Shown here: positions 11,481-24,100 of the stretch, in pieces | Layout of the letters: every line of letters starts with the position of its first letter | Position numbering within the stretch: position 1 is the stretch's first letter | Origin: Rhinopomastus cyanomelas | Lineage: Eukaryota; Chordata; Aves; Bucerotiformes; Rhinopomastidae | Assembly (NCBI GenBank): GCA_013400115.1 | Contig: VXBP01002341.1 | Coordinates: forward strand, 152,907 to 216,906 | Length of the DNA stretch: 64,000 bases | Direction of reading: 5' to 3' | Position numbers and translations under genes: made by a program | Notes under the pieces: generated by a model | What the model saw: the letters and a program-made list of their open reading frames with translations, nothing else | The model's database searches: none | What the model was told of the DNA's origin: nothing

Positions 11481-12018
11481 GCTCTCGCGGACGAGGGACG
11501 CAGTCTCCCGCCGCCGAGCAACGGCGGCGTCGCGCAAGCGCACGGCCCCCGCCGGCTCCCGTCTCGCGTCACGCGGCGGTGGGGGGAGGAACGGGAACGC
11601 CCGCTTCCGGGTGCGGGTGGCGGCAGCCCAGGTCGTGAGATCGAGTGCGGCGCGGGTAGCGGGATGGGGTGCGAGACAGGCTCGTCGCGTGGGGCCGGCC
11701 CGCGGGGTCTCCGCGTTCCGCCTCAGCCCGTCAGCCCCGAGCGGCTCTGGAGTGGGGAAGGGGAAGGGGGAATTGGAAAAGGGGACAGCGACGGGTCCCG
11801 GCGGGTCATTGGCCCGCAGGGTCGGGCAGCCTGCGCGGCCCTGGTGCCAAGTGTTGGGGTGCAGCACAGGCAGTGTGTGAGGAACGCGAGGTGCTCCCCA
11901 GGCCAGAGGACATGTCCCAGATGAATAGCAGCTCTAATCACCACGTGCCTAATGAAAAAAAACCCCACCTGGCTGTTGAGAAGTTGTTTCCTAAATGACG
12001 CGCTTCTCTCCTGCGCAG
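11178..12018. promoter_or_regulatory. CpG-rich bidirectional promoter of SAXO2 and EFL1
   Basis: GC- and CpG-rich sequence (densest about 11210-11870) separates the two divergent start codons, and no TATA box is evident. Motifs visible by eye: ETS-type CGCTTCCGGG at 11602-11611; an NRF1-like site CGCGCAAGCGCA at 11531-11542 (one mismatch); an inverted CCAAT box (ATTGG) at 11808-11812; an E-box CACGTG at 11942-11947. These are usual for housekeeping CpG promoters. A pyrimidine tract ending in CTGCGCAG at 12011-12018 looks like a splice acceptor, so EFL1 probably has a non-coding first exon inside this island. The transcription start sites are not identifiable from sequence. Long open frames on both strands here are artefacts of GC richness. 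Confidence 0.75.
11440..11480 (-). CDS. SAXO2: SAXO2 coding exon 1 (residues 1-13 and part of 14)
   Basis: The start ATG is at 11480-11478 and reads MGRPRCLCEICTCG, the cysteine-rich N-terminus that in the paralogue SAXO1 is tied to centriole targeting. The donor GTGGGT at 11439 leaves phase 2, which joins exon 2 in frame as ...CTCG-RHRC, the expected family sequence. A second donor 4 nt further in (GTGAGC) looks stronger on its own but would break the frame. The exon sits in the CpG island, 547 bp from the EFL1 start codon. Confidence 0.88.
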
Positions 12019-12117
12019 AGTTAGCCATGGTGCTCACGGGCGTGGCCAAGATGGTTGGTCTGCAGAAGAAGACTTGTGGCATCAGGAATATCTGTATCCT
12101 CGCCCACGTGGACCACG
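12019..12117 (+). CDS. EFL1: EFL1 exon with start codon (residues 1-30)
   Basis: ATG is at 12027-12029 in a strong context (GCCATGG), 9 nt after a likely acceptor (CTCCTGCGCAG at 12008-12018), so the first 8 nt of this exon are leader. It reads MVLTGVAKMVGLQKK, then IRNICILAHVDHG, the start of the G1/P-loop. The donor GTAAGG follows 12117 in phase 1. A second in-frame ATG at 12051 would also keep the P-loop, but the first has the better context and matches the family N-terminus. A YY1-like CAAGATGG lies at 12047-12054. Confidence 0.92.
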
Positions 12118-15100
12118 GTAAGGCCTGTCATGGGCAGAAACTTGCGAGGAGAACCTGGATGTGTGTGTGAGTTAGTTCGGGTGATGAGGTATTTTGGGCA
12201 CTGTTCGAAAGGAGTAGGTTTTCATGGATTTAGCTTTAAACTTTTTTCATCCTGATTCTGAGAAGTGCATTTACTTTAGGCACATTTCTTTCGTCCTGAT
12301 GCAGCATATCTTTGAAAACTACAGAGAGCGTTACAATAACTAGGGTCGGTGTTTTTTGAGTTCTGTGATGTGAGTGTTGACATGAATTAAATTATTCACC
12401 TCAATATGAGGAAAAACTTTTTTACAGTCAGGGTTATTAAATACTGGAATGGGCTGCCCAGGGAGACTGTGGAGTCCCCTTCTCTGGAGATGTTTCACAT
12501 CCATCTGGATATGGTTTTGTGTGGTTGATTGAGGCTTTTTAGGCAGTTACATATCTTGCTTGAGCAGGAGGGTTGGAACCGATGGCCTTTGAAGGCCCCT
12601 TCCAACCCTAATAAACTCCCTGTGTGCAGCAGGTAGACTGTTTTACTGTGACATTATCTTGATGGAAGAAGTTTGTTATGTAGGTGGAAGTAACAAACAC
12701 ACAGTTTAGGACATAAATCTGATGTCTAGCTGCATGATGTATTGAGTTTCTGATGTACTGGTAGTTATTTCTGGTCATGCCTGGTAAGGTTGCATCCACT
12801 CTTCAAAAGTAAATTTGTGTGCACTCACCAGATGAAGCTGAATAATAGGATTAAATGCTTTAAAAAGATAGCTTGTACTTTTGTGGCACTTTGAAGCCTT
12901 TACAAATTTAGGTATTTCAGAACACTAGATGCTGTCATCATTAATAATATTGTGGTGTCTTTTTCTATTGTCTCTGGTAATTTAAACTCAGTAATTGTCT
13001 TTTTCAGGGAAGACTACTCTAGCTGATTGTCTAATATCTAGCAATGGAATCATCTCTAGCCGCTTGGCAGGAAAGGTAAAGTTTTCCTCTGAATTTTTAA
13101 CTAAATTCTGTTATGTGTAATTGTAAGTCTGTGATGATTAAGGCAATTCTATTCAATTCCCAAACTGTTGTCTCAGTTGTACTTGCTGACAGTTAAGCAG
13201 CCTGTGAACACACTTTTAGAGATTTATCACCTCTCTTGTTTTTGTACCCAGCTACGATACCTAGACAGTAGAGAAGATGAGCAGATCAGAGGAATAACAA
13301 TGAAATCTAGTGCAATTTCATTACACTTTGTGAAAGGTGAGTTGCTGGTGCTGGCAAGTATGAACTTGAATATGTATTTTTGAGTTTTACTGGTCTCTTC
13401 ATTGTTACGGTTGAGATCTCTTTGTATGCAAATTTAACCTTTGTGTTTCTCAGACAATGATTTTGTGCAGACCTAGGTAGATTTTTAACTGTTAACCAAG
13501 ATCACAGGTAGGGGGTTGGAAGGGAGCTCTGGGGATAATCTAGTCCAACCCTCATGTCAAAGCAGATCTGTCTAGAGCAGGGCACATGGGATTACATCCA
13601 GCTGGGTTTTGAATTATAGTCAAGTTCTGTCTCAGGGTTGGGAAGTAGTCTAGAAAATACTGACTGACTTGAGCAAGGCTTTTGACACTCTTCATTAGGA
13701 AAATCATGCAGTACAGATTGAACGAGTGGATAGTGAGGTGGGTAGAGAGCTGGTTGTGTGACACAGCTCAGAGACTCATGAGTAACTCTGCAGGGTTGAG
13801 TTGGGGACTTGTGACCAGTGGTGTTCCCCAGGCGTCAGCACTGAGTCTGGTTTTGTGCAGTGTATTCATCAACAAGCTGGATGGGGACAGAGTGTATCCT
13901 CACCAAGACTGCTGATGATACAAAGCTGGGAGGAGTGGCTGACTCATCAGAGGGCTTTGCTGCTGTCTAATATACCTGAACAGGCTAGAGAGTTGTGCAA
14001 ACAGGAGCCTAATGAGGTTCAACAGGAAAAATTGAGAGTCCTGCATCTGGGCAGGAACAACCCCATTGATCAGTATAGATTAGGCGTGGACCTCTTGGAC
14101 AGTAGCTCTGCAGAGAAAGGTCTTGGACTCTTGGTAGACAGTAAGCTGACCATGACCCAGCAGTGGGCCCTTGTTGCCAAGAAAGCCAATGGTGTTCTGG
14201 GGTTTATTGAGAAGTATGTGTCCAGTAGGTCTGTAGGAGTCATCCTCCCTCTTTACCCTGGAGCACTGTGTTTGATTCTGGGCTCTCTACACCAAGAGAG
14301 ACACAGAACTACTTCAGAGAGTCCAGTGAAGGGCAGTGGGGCCTGGAGTCTGTCTTTTATGAGGAAACGTTGAGAGAGCTGAGGCTGTTCAGCTTTGTAA
14401 GGAGAAGAATGAGAGGAGACGTGATGCCCACCTACAGATATGTGAAGAATGGCTGTAGGGAGGATGGCATGTGACTTTTCAGTTGTTCCCAGCGACAGGA
14501 GAAGGAGCAATGGACACAAGGTGGAACAGGAAGTTTCATTTAGAAATAAGGAAAAACTTCCTTACAGTGCGAGTGAGTACAGAGCCCTGGCATAGGCCTT
14601 CTCTGGAGATTTTCAAATCTCACCTCGATGCAGCCCTTTGCCGTGTGCTTAAGGCGGTCCTGCTTTGGCAGAAGGTTGGACTAGATTATGTCTTCCAACT
14701 ACAATGATTGTGTGGTTCCACGATAATGGAAAGCTTCTCCTGTATTGATACTTTTGAAGACAGTAACACGGAATCAAAAGCATGTTTGAAAAAAAATCAC
14801 AAGTTTGAAAAGAGGCATTTTGTCCAGAATGTATTGTTTATGGTAGTCTGTCATTATTTGTCTTTAGAAGACAGACTGTAATGCATCAGATTTGTGTTTT
14901 AGCTAGTGATCCGTTTGTATGGCTACTGCAAGCTTGTCCAGGATAACTGTTTTCATTTGCTTGGCTGATGTGGTTTTGGTTTTAATTTTCTTGAGGTAGT
15001 TGGGCATTGAAAGATGAAATATAGCATCAAGAGTGAAATTAAAACCAGTTAGCCACTGGACTACAGACAGTTTTTCTGTCGTGTTGGATTTTTTTGTAAG

Positions 15101-18100
15101 TGTAATGGTTCCTGCACATTTAGTCCTTAGAAGTTAATAACTTAAGCAGGTGGCTGAAATAAATGTACTTGAAAACTGTTCTAAAATACTAATTTATTGT
15201 TTGATCCTAGGTGATCAGGAATATCTGATTAATTTAATAGACTCCCCAGGGCACGTGGATTTTTCTTCAGAAGTATCTACTGCTGTCCGACTCTGTGATG
15301 GTTGCATCATAGTGGTGGATGCTGTTGAAGGAGTCTGTCCACAGGTGAACTAAAGTATATTAAACAGAGAAAGATGGTGGAGAGGACAGAGTAAGCAAAT
15401 GCTTAAGTGTATTATATAGAAATGAAAGATGACCCAGCTTCAGATGTTTTGTTATACTCTTAGCAAGTCACAATCTATTTGAGATAGAAGAAGAGGGAAG
15501 TTAGTTTCATAGTTTTGCTGATAAAAGCAGTACTGGTGAGTGGGTGTAGTGATTAGGTTGAAACAGTGGTTTTTCAGGTAATGGAATATTTATGTAGGGA
15601 AGAAAAAAATACCTTGAGGGAAATGATACCTTTATGTGTACTTCCAGGACATTACAAGTGAAAAAATATACAAAAATACTGCATTTTTTCATTACCTCTG
15701 TAAAGAGGGTTTGTTTTGTTATGGATGTTTTTGCCATGAAATTCCACTATTCTGCAGAATTTTTTAGTTGGTTAACACTGTGTACTGTAAGAGTCAAATT
15801 TACGATTTGAATGTCAACCTGTTCTTTATTATATGCTTATTTTATTATAGGGTTACTTGAATTCCATATTTTCTTATAATTCTCTTTTAACATTCAGTCT
15901 CTTATGCGGAATCAAGATTTCTGTAATGGATTTTTTTAAACTATTTTCTTCTTAATAGACTCAAGCAGTTCTGCGGCAAGCATGGCTAGAAAACATACGT
16001 CCAGTATTGGTGATCAATAAAATCGATCGCTTGATTGTGGAGCTCAAGCTCACCCCTCAGGAAGCATACTTGCATCTTAAGAATATCTTAGAACAGGTAT
16101 TCTTGCTATAGTGTCATGTTCATGCAGCAGATTTTATTTTTTTCCTTCCCTCTCTCTAGTCATGAATTGAGACTTTCATTTTCATTGCCATATGGCTGGA
16201 ATAAATTTAGGGCAGCAGCACTGTTTTTCTAATTTTTTCTTACATTGTGGGTCTTGTCAAAATGCCTCTTTTTTGTGTTTTGGAGGGTGGGGGGAACTGC
16301 ATTTTATTTGCAAGGCCTGTGAAAGAGTGGATTAATTTTTTTACATATCCTTCTGTAGATCAATGCAGTCACCGCAACACTCTTTACCTCTAAAGTCTTA
16401 GAAGAAAGAGCTGAGAAAGAAACAGAAAGTGAAAGTATTTCAGACACAGCTCCAGGAGATCAGATTTATGACTGGAGTGCTGGGTTGGAAGACACTGATG
16501 ATTCACATCTTTATTTTTCACCAGACCATGGAAATGTGGTCTTTGCAAGTGCAGTTGACGGCTGGGGTTTTGGGTAAGTCTGAGACGTATTTTTCAGTTG
16601 TTTCATATTCCTAAATACACATATTCCTCTGGGATATGCAACTGTATATAATCAGTTCTATTATAAACACTAGTAGTGATGAAAATTACTGCCTGCTCTC
16701 GTCTGTGTGAGAGAGACCCCTGTTTTACTCTCACAGCAGCTGTTGAGCCCACTGTAATGTCCAGCCTAGCCTCATAAGCTTAGAATTTGAATAATTGTTG
16801 ACACTGACTGGGCTGTAATAGACTAGGGCAAAAACTGTGGCAGTACAGGAGCTGTTTCAGAAGTGGGTTGGAACTTCCAACTGCATGGACAGTGACATTC
16901 ATAACAAGCCTCAGACAGGCAGCTTGCATCAGGGCAGTGCTGTCTGGTTCAGCGTAGTCCAGTCTGGGATGACAGCATTACTGTGATTTGTTTTTTCTGT
17001 ACGATTTAATCTAGTGTTTTTCGATTCTTCGTTCAAGTGCTTTTCTTACCTGTCATATCCAGTGTCTTTATATTTCTGTTTCAGCATTTGCTACAGAAAG
17101 TTGTAGGAATGTTTAAGTAAATGTGAGAATTTGGGGATAAAAAATTTTCTGAAAATCTTCTGAGTTACTGTATTTGATCAGCTCTGATTTTCAGTTCTCT
17201 TAGTTTCAAAGGGCAGCAGGCCAGTGCAAAGGTTGCGCATGTTCTGACAGCTAGCCACAAGGTGGAGCCGTCGTCTTCAGCATGAAAGCGTAATTAAAAG
17301 ATACGCTCAGTCTATCGAGCCCTGTACCTGCATTGCACAGCCTGCAGTGTTGCAAAGCATTACCGAAAAAGTAAGCTCCAGGGTTTTTAAATAAAAGTCA
17401 AGCTGGTAAATAAAGTTTAATGCGTATTTTATAGTCTTAACAAACGTTACTGCAGAAGAAAGAGAAAATAAAATGGGCCATGCTGATTTAATTATTTGTA
17501 ATGAGCAATAATGATTTATGAAATGAAAAGTCAGAGTCTATGTGAGTAAGGAAAGTGAAAACAAATCTTTAAACCTGACATGTTCTTTAGTCTGAAGGAG
17601 AGACATTCCACAGAGAATGTGAGTGAGGGGAGATCAGCCTTCAGAAATGAAGGTTTTCTGGCACCTTGGTGACTTGTGCGTTAGCACTCGTGAAGTCCTC
17701 TGTTCCTATATGGTTGGTTCCCACAGTCACTCTTCTGTTTTATGAAGTGCAGGGAGACAGTATTTTGATTTCTGTAGCCTTTTACTCTCCTGACTTGTAT
17801 GTTTTCATTGAAACTCCTTGGAAAAATGAATTAGTTGTTATACACCTTGTTTGGGATACAACTGTTACGAACTGGTTCAAGTTAAAACTGCAACTGTGAG
17901 TATGTTATTTAGCAGATGTTGAAAGGACTTAGAGCCCTCTACTGTTTTTGTAGCATGTGAATAAACATTGGTCAATCAACAGCTTACTTGTGCCAGTTTC
18001 AGCTACTGACAAAACCTCTGAAAGGGAATAAATGAAAACAAAAGCTAAATTTTTGTTTTGGGAAGTTCAAAGGTGGCTTTGGCTTTGCATTAGTATTCTA

Positions 18101-21100
18101 AGTAGGCTGCCAGGGAATGCTAAACATTAAGAAAAATGCTAAACATTAAGAAAAATTCTTGAAAGTGATACAGTGGTGTATGTTGATAGGATAAGTAGAA
18201 TTATAAACTGGAAAGCAATTTAGAAGCTATTTCTTTAGATCAAACTATTTGGTATTTGCAAGTAAATGATCAACTATTAAGATTTTATAGATTACAGAAC
18301 TATAGTCTGATATAAGCATGTGGTCATAAAAACACTGATCACCTTTGTAATGAGAAAGCAGGTATGTTGTTCTTAAATGACAGGCAAATATAGCAAGATC
18401 ATTTGTGAAAGTGAGATTTAGATAGTTATTTTCCTCTGATAATTTCTCTGCAGGTAAAATTAAAATGTGTCAGAAAATTGATTTGTTTCTCCAGTACAGA
18501 AGGTTGGCACAAATACTTCGGTATGGTGTGTTTGATACGGTTTACTCCCTGATGTGCTTCTGGGTTATGTATTTCATTTGTAATAATATTGGTGAATATA
18601 CCAAGAGGTGGAAAAGAAAATTTTTCTACAACAGTGCTTAGGGCTTGAGAATCCTTAGTTTACTGTTATCAGAAGTAATACCTTCTGTTAATTTTCTATT
18701 TTCAATTATTTTTCCCCCGAAGCCTTTGCACTTGGTCTGATTTCTGCAGAGTGGAATGTGTGATAGATAATGAATGATACATATTGGGGGTAATCTGAAG
18801 TGGAATAATAACTGGACAAGGTTTAGTTGTTTTTTTCTATTTTCTACCTCACTGCCACATGAAATATTTGTTGATTGGCTTGAACTTTAAGGTTTCTGTA
18901 AGGCTGTAATCTAAATATTGGTTGTAATTTAGTTTCAAATGCAAGGGAAAAAATGGTCACTTGGTATAACCTGCCCTTGTTTCTGTGACTGGTATATGGA
19001 TATACTAGAGAGGGTTTCTGTTTGATCTTTGTCAGTGCTGTTTTGATACAAGGTGAACCTAGAAATCATATAATGCTTTTTATTAACCATGAGTCTAAAT
19101 ATCATATTTGCTGAGAGTCCCCAAGTCTTCATCCTCTTCTGCTTTATGTATTAAAACTTTCTAAAGAATAAGTTTACTGAACTACCCATGTACAAGACTG
19201 TATCTCACGTAAAACCATTCATGTACCTCGCTTAGTCAGGGGATATTAGTATTGTCCTGGTGGATCTGGATCAGACTCTGTGCATTACACAGTAGACTCG
19301 TGTGTTAATGTATTCTCTATGCCACAAAACTGCCTTCAGCATGGGCAAGTCACAGGACTTCTGTCTGCTACTTTTGTTATTTATGCCTGTCCTAATTCTT
19401 AATTTTACCTTGCATCCTGAAAATGTTTTCATGTATTTGTTGAAGCTGAATGCAGACTGTTGGTTTTCTGGTACTGGTTTCTTATGGAGAACTGACAGGC
19501 CCTAGTTCTGAGAAATCATATGCTAAGCATGTGGTGGGGAAGGAACACTTTTACGTAGTTAGGTAGTGTCTTTAGGTACTTCTGGACTGCCAGGAGCATC
19601 ATGTGGTGAAATACTGATCAGTGAAGCATCTCATTAATTGAGGAAAGCCTTTACTTCAGCTGTGTGGTTGTAGATTCTAGTCCTCAAAATGTTATGACTT
19701 GTTGCAGCAGGAAAACGTAAGCCACTAGACAGTGCCAGCCTCATCCATTGCAATTAATACATACGTTTTTCTCATAATCTGCAAATGTTGAAAAATGCCA
19801 TAAATACTTACGCAGGAGCTGCTGGCACAAGAGTCTTGAAGGTATGCTCCTGGTTCAGAGCTTTGTTGTAGTTCAAAATTCATAGCTTTGGTCTCGCTGA
19901 TGTGGACAGGTCTTTCTTCAGGTAGATAGAATTTTAAGTTCTGGATTTCAAAGATGTGCTCATCAGTTATCATTGATTTGTAAATCAGAGTGTTCTGTTT
20001 AGAAGTGTGTATTTTTGTTTCTGTGTGCAAAGAGCAAATATGCTGAGTTATTTCTATTACTGCTTAGTGAACATTTTCAGCAAAGAAACCATAAAATGTT
20101 CAGGACTTCCCCTTTAAGTCATAATCAGCTTGCTTTTGTTAACTCAGGGGGGTCCACTGATCAGCATAATTTGCTTTATAAGACAATTAGGACATTGCAG
20201 TTTTTATATTATTTCCTGGGTTTTGCTCGTTATTAAAGCAATGATTCAAATACCGAGAGGTGCCTAAGTAGTTAATTTAAAAAGTAATTGCAGCCATCTG
20301 ATGTCTCAAGTGTGTCTCAAAAGAATACTTCTTTTCAACTTCACTCTTCTGGTTACAGGTTGTAGTTAAATGTGTCTTTCCTAGAATAAGTTTTGAGTCA
20401 TCACATGAATATGTAAATCTTTTTATGCTTTTGAATAAAAGAGGGGGATTTAAGTGTCTTAGTGCACAAATATTTGTTTGAACTAAACCAGTTCAACCTT
20501 GAAGCGGACTTGAAACCAGAGTTTGCTGCTACACCTAAAGTCAATTGGAAAAATTGGAGTAAAACAAGGATTTGAGCTTTATGTGTGATTTTCGCTTAAG
20601 CTGTTTATTCGCCTGATAAGTTGATGTAAACAGCATTGCACTTCTATCAAAGTGCTTTTTGTTTCCTTTCAGAATTGAGCATTTTGCCACACTGTACAGC
20701 CAAAAGATTGGAATCAAGCGTGCGGTACTTCTGAAGACTTTATGGGGAGATTATTATTTAAATACAAAAGCAAAGAAGATAATGAAAGGTGATCAGGTAA
20801 GGAGCTTGTCAGAAATATCATTTGGGGTTTATTTTATTGTAGAGGTGGTGTTGCTTTTTTGTTATTTCTCATAGGATATTCTGAAAATTTGCTTCAGTTC
20901 ACTGATGTTAAGTGAAAGGGGAGTTGTAAATTCAGTAGGATAGCCTTGCATCAGACATTGGACAAGAGTACATTCTGAGAAAACTGACCATTCAAAAGCT
21001 GCAGGAAAGATAGCTTATGTACAATGCTTATTAACAGTTGCTCTGAAGTGCTTCTGTTTGCAAAATAAGGGACCTTTCAGCTTCACAGATTCATAAAATC

Positions 21101-24100
21101 TTTAGGGATTGGAAGGGACCTCAAAAGATCATCTAGTCCAATCCTGCCACAGCAGGATCACCTAGACCAAGTCACACAGGAACACATCCAGGCAGGTCTT
21201 ATACGTCTCCAGTGAAGGAGACTCCACAACTCCCCTGGGCAGCCCCTTCCAGTGCTGTTACCCTCACTGTGAAGAAGCTCCTTCTCATACTGATGTGGAA
21301 CCTCCTGTGTTCCAGCTTACAACCATTACCCTTCATCTTGTCACTAGGTGACACTGAGAAGAGCCTGGCTCCATTCTCCTGACACTCACCCTTTAAATAT
21401 TTATAAATATCAATGGGAGCAGCCCGCAGTCTCCTCCAAGCTCAAGAGACCTAGTTCCCTCAGCCTCTCCTTGTAAGGGAAGTGTTCCACTTCCTTCATC
21501 ATCCTCGTTGCTCTATGCTGGTCTCCTTTAGACAGCTCCACACCCCTCCTGAACTGAGGGGCCTTACAACTGGACACAATTCTCCAGATGTGGTCTCACC
21601 AGGGCAGAGTAGAGGGGGAGAAGAACCTCTCTTGATCTGCTAACCACCCCCCTTCTGATCCACCCCAGGATGCTGTTGGCCCTCTTGGTCACAAGGGCAC
21701 ACTGCTGGCTCATGGGCATCCTGCTGTCCAGCAGGGCCCCCCTGTCCCTTTCTCCTACACTGCTCTCCAAAAGGTCATTCTCCAACCTATACTAGTACCC
21801 GGGCTTGTTCCTACCCAGATGCAAGACTACACTTGCCCTTGTTATACTTCATTACATTTCTCCCTGCCCAGCTCTCCAGCCTATCCAGGTCTTGCTGAAT
21901 GGCAGCACAGTCTGCTGAGGTGTCAGCAACACCAGCCATCTTTGTGTCATCAGCAGACTTGCTGACAGTGCACCCTAATCCCTCATCCAAGTAATCAATG
22001 AATAAATTGAACAGGACTGGTCCCAGCACTGATCCCTGGGGCACTCCACTAGATACAGGCCTCCAACTAGACTCTGTCCCATTGACCACTTTTCTCTGGC
22101 TTCTATACTGCAGCCACTTCACGGTCCAGCTGACCGGTCTATAGTTACCTGGGTCCTCCTTCTTTCCTTTTCTGAAGATTGGAGTGACATTTGCTATCCT
22201 CCAGTCCCTAGTCACCGTTCCTGATCCCCATGACTTAGAAAAGATGCTGAAGAGTGGCTTAACAATGACTTGTGCCATCTCCCTTAGTACACGTGGGTGC
22301 ATCCCATCAGAGCCCATGGATTTGTGTATCTCCAGTTTGATCAACTTATCCCTAACCAAGTCCTCATCAACCAAGACAAGCTCCTCTCTTGCCTCAACTT
22401 CCTCCGGAGTCTCAGCAGTCAGGACAGGCCCCAGAAGTATAGATGGAGGCAAGGAAGGTGTTCAGTGTCTCTGCTTTCTCTGTGTCCTCTGTCTCCAGGT
22501 ATAGATGGAAGCAAGGAAGGTGTTCAGTGTCTCTGCTTTCTCTGTATCCTCTGTCTCCAGGGCACCCACCTCATTCAGCCTCTAGTTTTAGTTTTACCTG
22601 CAATGTATTTGAAGAAGCCCTTTTTGTTGCCCTTGACCTCTCTTGCAAGGTTTACTTCCAAGAAGGCCTTGACTTTCCTAGTTGCATCTCTACATTCTCT
22701 CACCAGAGCCTTATAATAACCCCAAGTGGCCATCCTCTCCTTCCATGACCTATAGGCTTGTTCTTCTTCAGTTTGCCCATCAGCTCCCTGTTTAAACACA
22801 CAGGTCTTCTGGCTCCCTTCCTTGACTTCTTTCCTGTTGGGATGCTCTTTTCTTGTGCTTGAAAGAAGTAGTCTTTGAATGTTAACCAGCTACCCTGAGC
22901 CCCTTTACCTGCCAGTACCCTGTCACATGGGTTGGCCCTCCTGAAGTCCAGGGTTGTGATTCTGCTAGGTATTCTGTTCCTACCACACGAGACCCTGAAC
23001 TCCACCATCTCATGGTCACTGCAACCAAGGCTGCTCTCAACCTTCACTGATTCATCCAGATCCTCCTCATTGGTGAGTACAAGATCCAGCAGCATTCCTG
23101 TCCTAGTGGGCACCTTCACCGTTTGCATCAGAAAGTTATCACTAGTGCACTGAAGGAACCTCCTGGGCTGTGGGTGGCTGGCTGAGTAGGTCTTCCAGCA
23201 AATATCAGGGTAGTTAAAATCCCCCATGAGAACCGGGGCCTGTAGCTGTGAGGCTGCTGTCAGCTGCCTGTAGAAGACCTCACCAACTTCCACATTCTCA
23301 TCTGGTGGCCTGTAATAGACACCGACACATTGCTGTAATACACAACAGTGTAATAGACAGTGTCTATTGCACTGTTGATTCAGCATCAAGTAAAATACCC
23401 AAGATGTGTGGAAGACCTACACTGTAGAAACAATACTAGTGAATGAGTCTGTGTCCAGTGAGAGAATCCTTATTGAAGAGTCCTTCAATAGCTAAGGCTT
23501 CAGGATATTTGTATTTATCTTAGGATATAGAATTATGAAAATACCTTTTTGGCTGAAATCCCACTGAATGCTCTGCCAAAATCGTGGACTGAAAACTATG
23601 CCGCTTTTGCATTGTGTTCCTGCCACTAGAAGTTAGGAAAAGGGAGTCTCCAAGTTTTTACTGAATTATGATCTTTTTATGCTCTTATAGGTGAGGATTA
23701 ATAGAGAGGTTGATAGAGAGTCTCAAGGGAGACATAATCTGTTTATTAGGTCCTTGTCTTTCACTTCAAAATTTGAAGTTTATTTTGTGCCTTGGTGATC
23801 TTGTGTAGAAACAGATAACTGTCTTGATTTCGAATGAAGTTTTTACATGCTGCTTATGAAAATGATCACAAAAATACAGTCTCAAGCCTACTGTATAAAA
23901 GAGGAGTTGCTGATAGTTTACTGTATCTTTATGTTCTATCAGTCAAAAGGAAAGAAACCTTTGTTCGTGCAGCTGGTGCTGGATAATATATGGAGTCTGT
24001 ATGAAGCTGTTCTGAAAAGGTGAGAAGTTCTAAACTTCTTGGAATATCTTTCATGTGCTGTGATGTTTGGTTTTGGGGTTTTTTTTGAATACACAGATAA

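Larger units (their letters stand above)
13337..15210 (+). other. EFL1: EFL1 intron 3
   Basis: 1.87 kb, of which about 1.2 kb is CR1: a minus-strand end (13502-13620) beside a long plus-strand copy (13660-14725). The rest is unique. Confidence 0.7.
20797..23942 (+). other. EFL1: EFL1 intron 7
   Basis: 3.1 kb, about 70% of it a minus-strand CR1 (21078-23340). The flanks are unique and AT-rich. Confidence 0.7.

Noticed and set aside
11517..11522. RFX X-box for a ciliary promoter
   Set aside because: Only one half site (AGCAAC) is clear; no second half at the required spacing was found.
11178..11924. A 248-codon plus-strand open frame and several overlapping long frames on both strands in the CpG island
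   Set aside because: Composition is Arg/Ala/Pro/Gly-rich as expected for random GC-rich DNA, with no known motif, and frames exist in many phases at once. Only the 41-nt SAXO2 exon fits a real gene.
13801..14373. A 190-codon plus-strand frame as a host gene
   Set aside because: It is decayed CR1 reverse-transcriptase and 3' sequence, matched by other copies in the window.
17255..17267. CCACAAGGTGGAG as a CTCF site
   Set aside because: The core departs from the consensus at an important position (GGTGGA in place of GGKGGC), so it is noted in the intron entry only.
21078..23340. Autonomous CR1 element
   Set aside because: 5' truncation, frame breaks, a 62-bp duplication and loss of the RT core rule out a functional copy.
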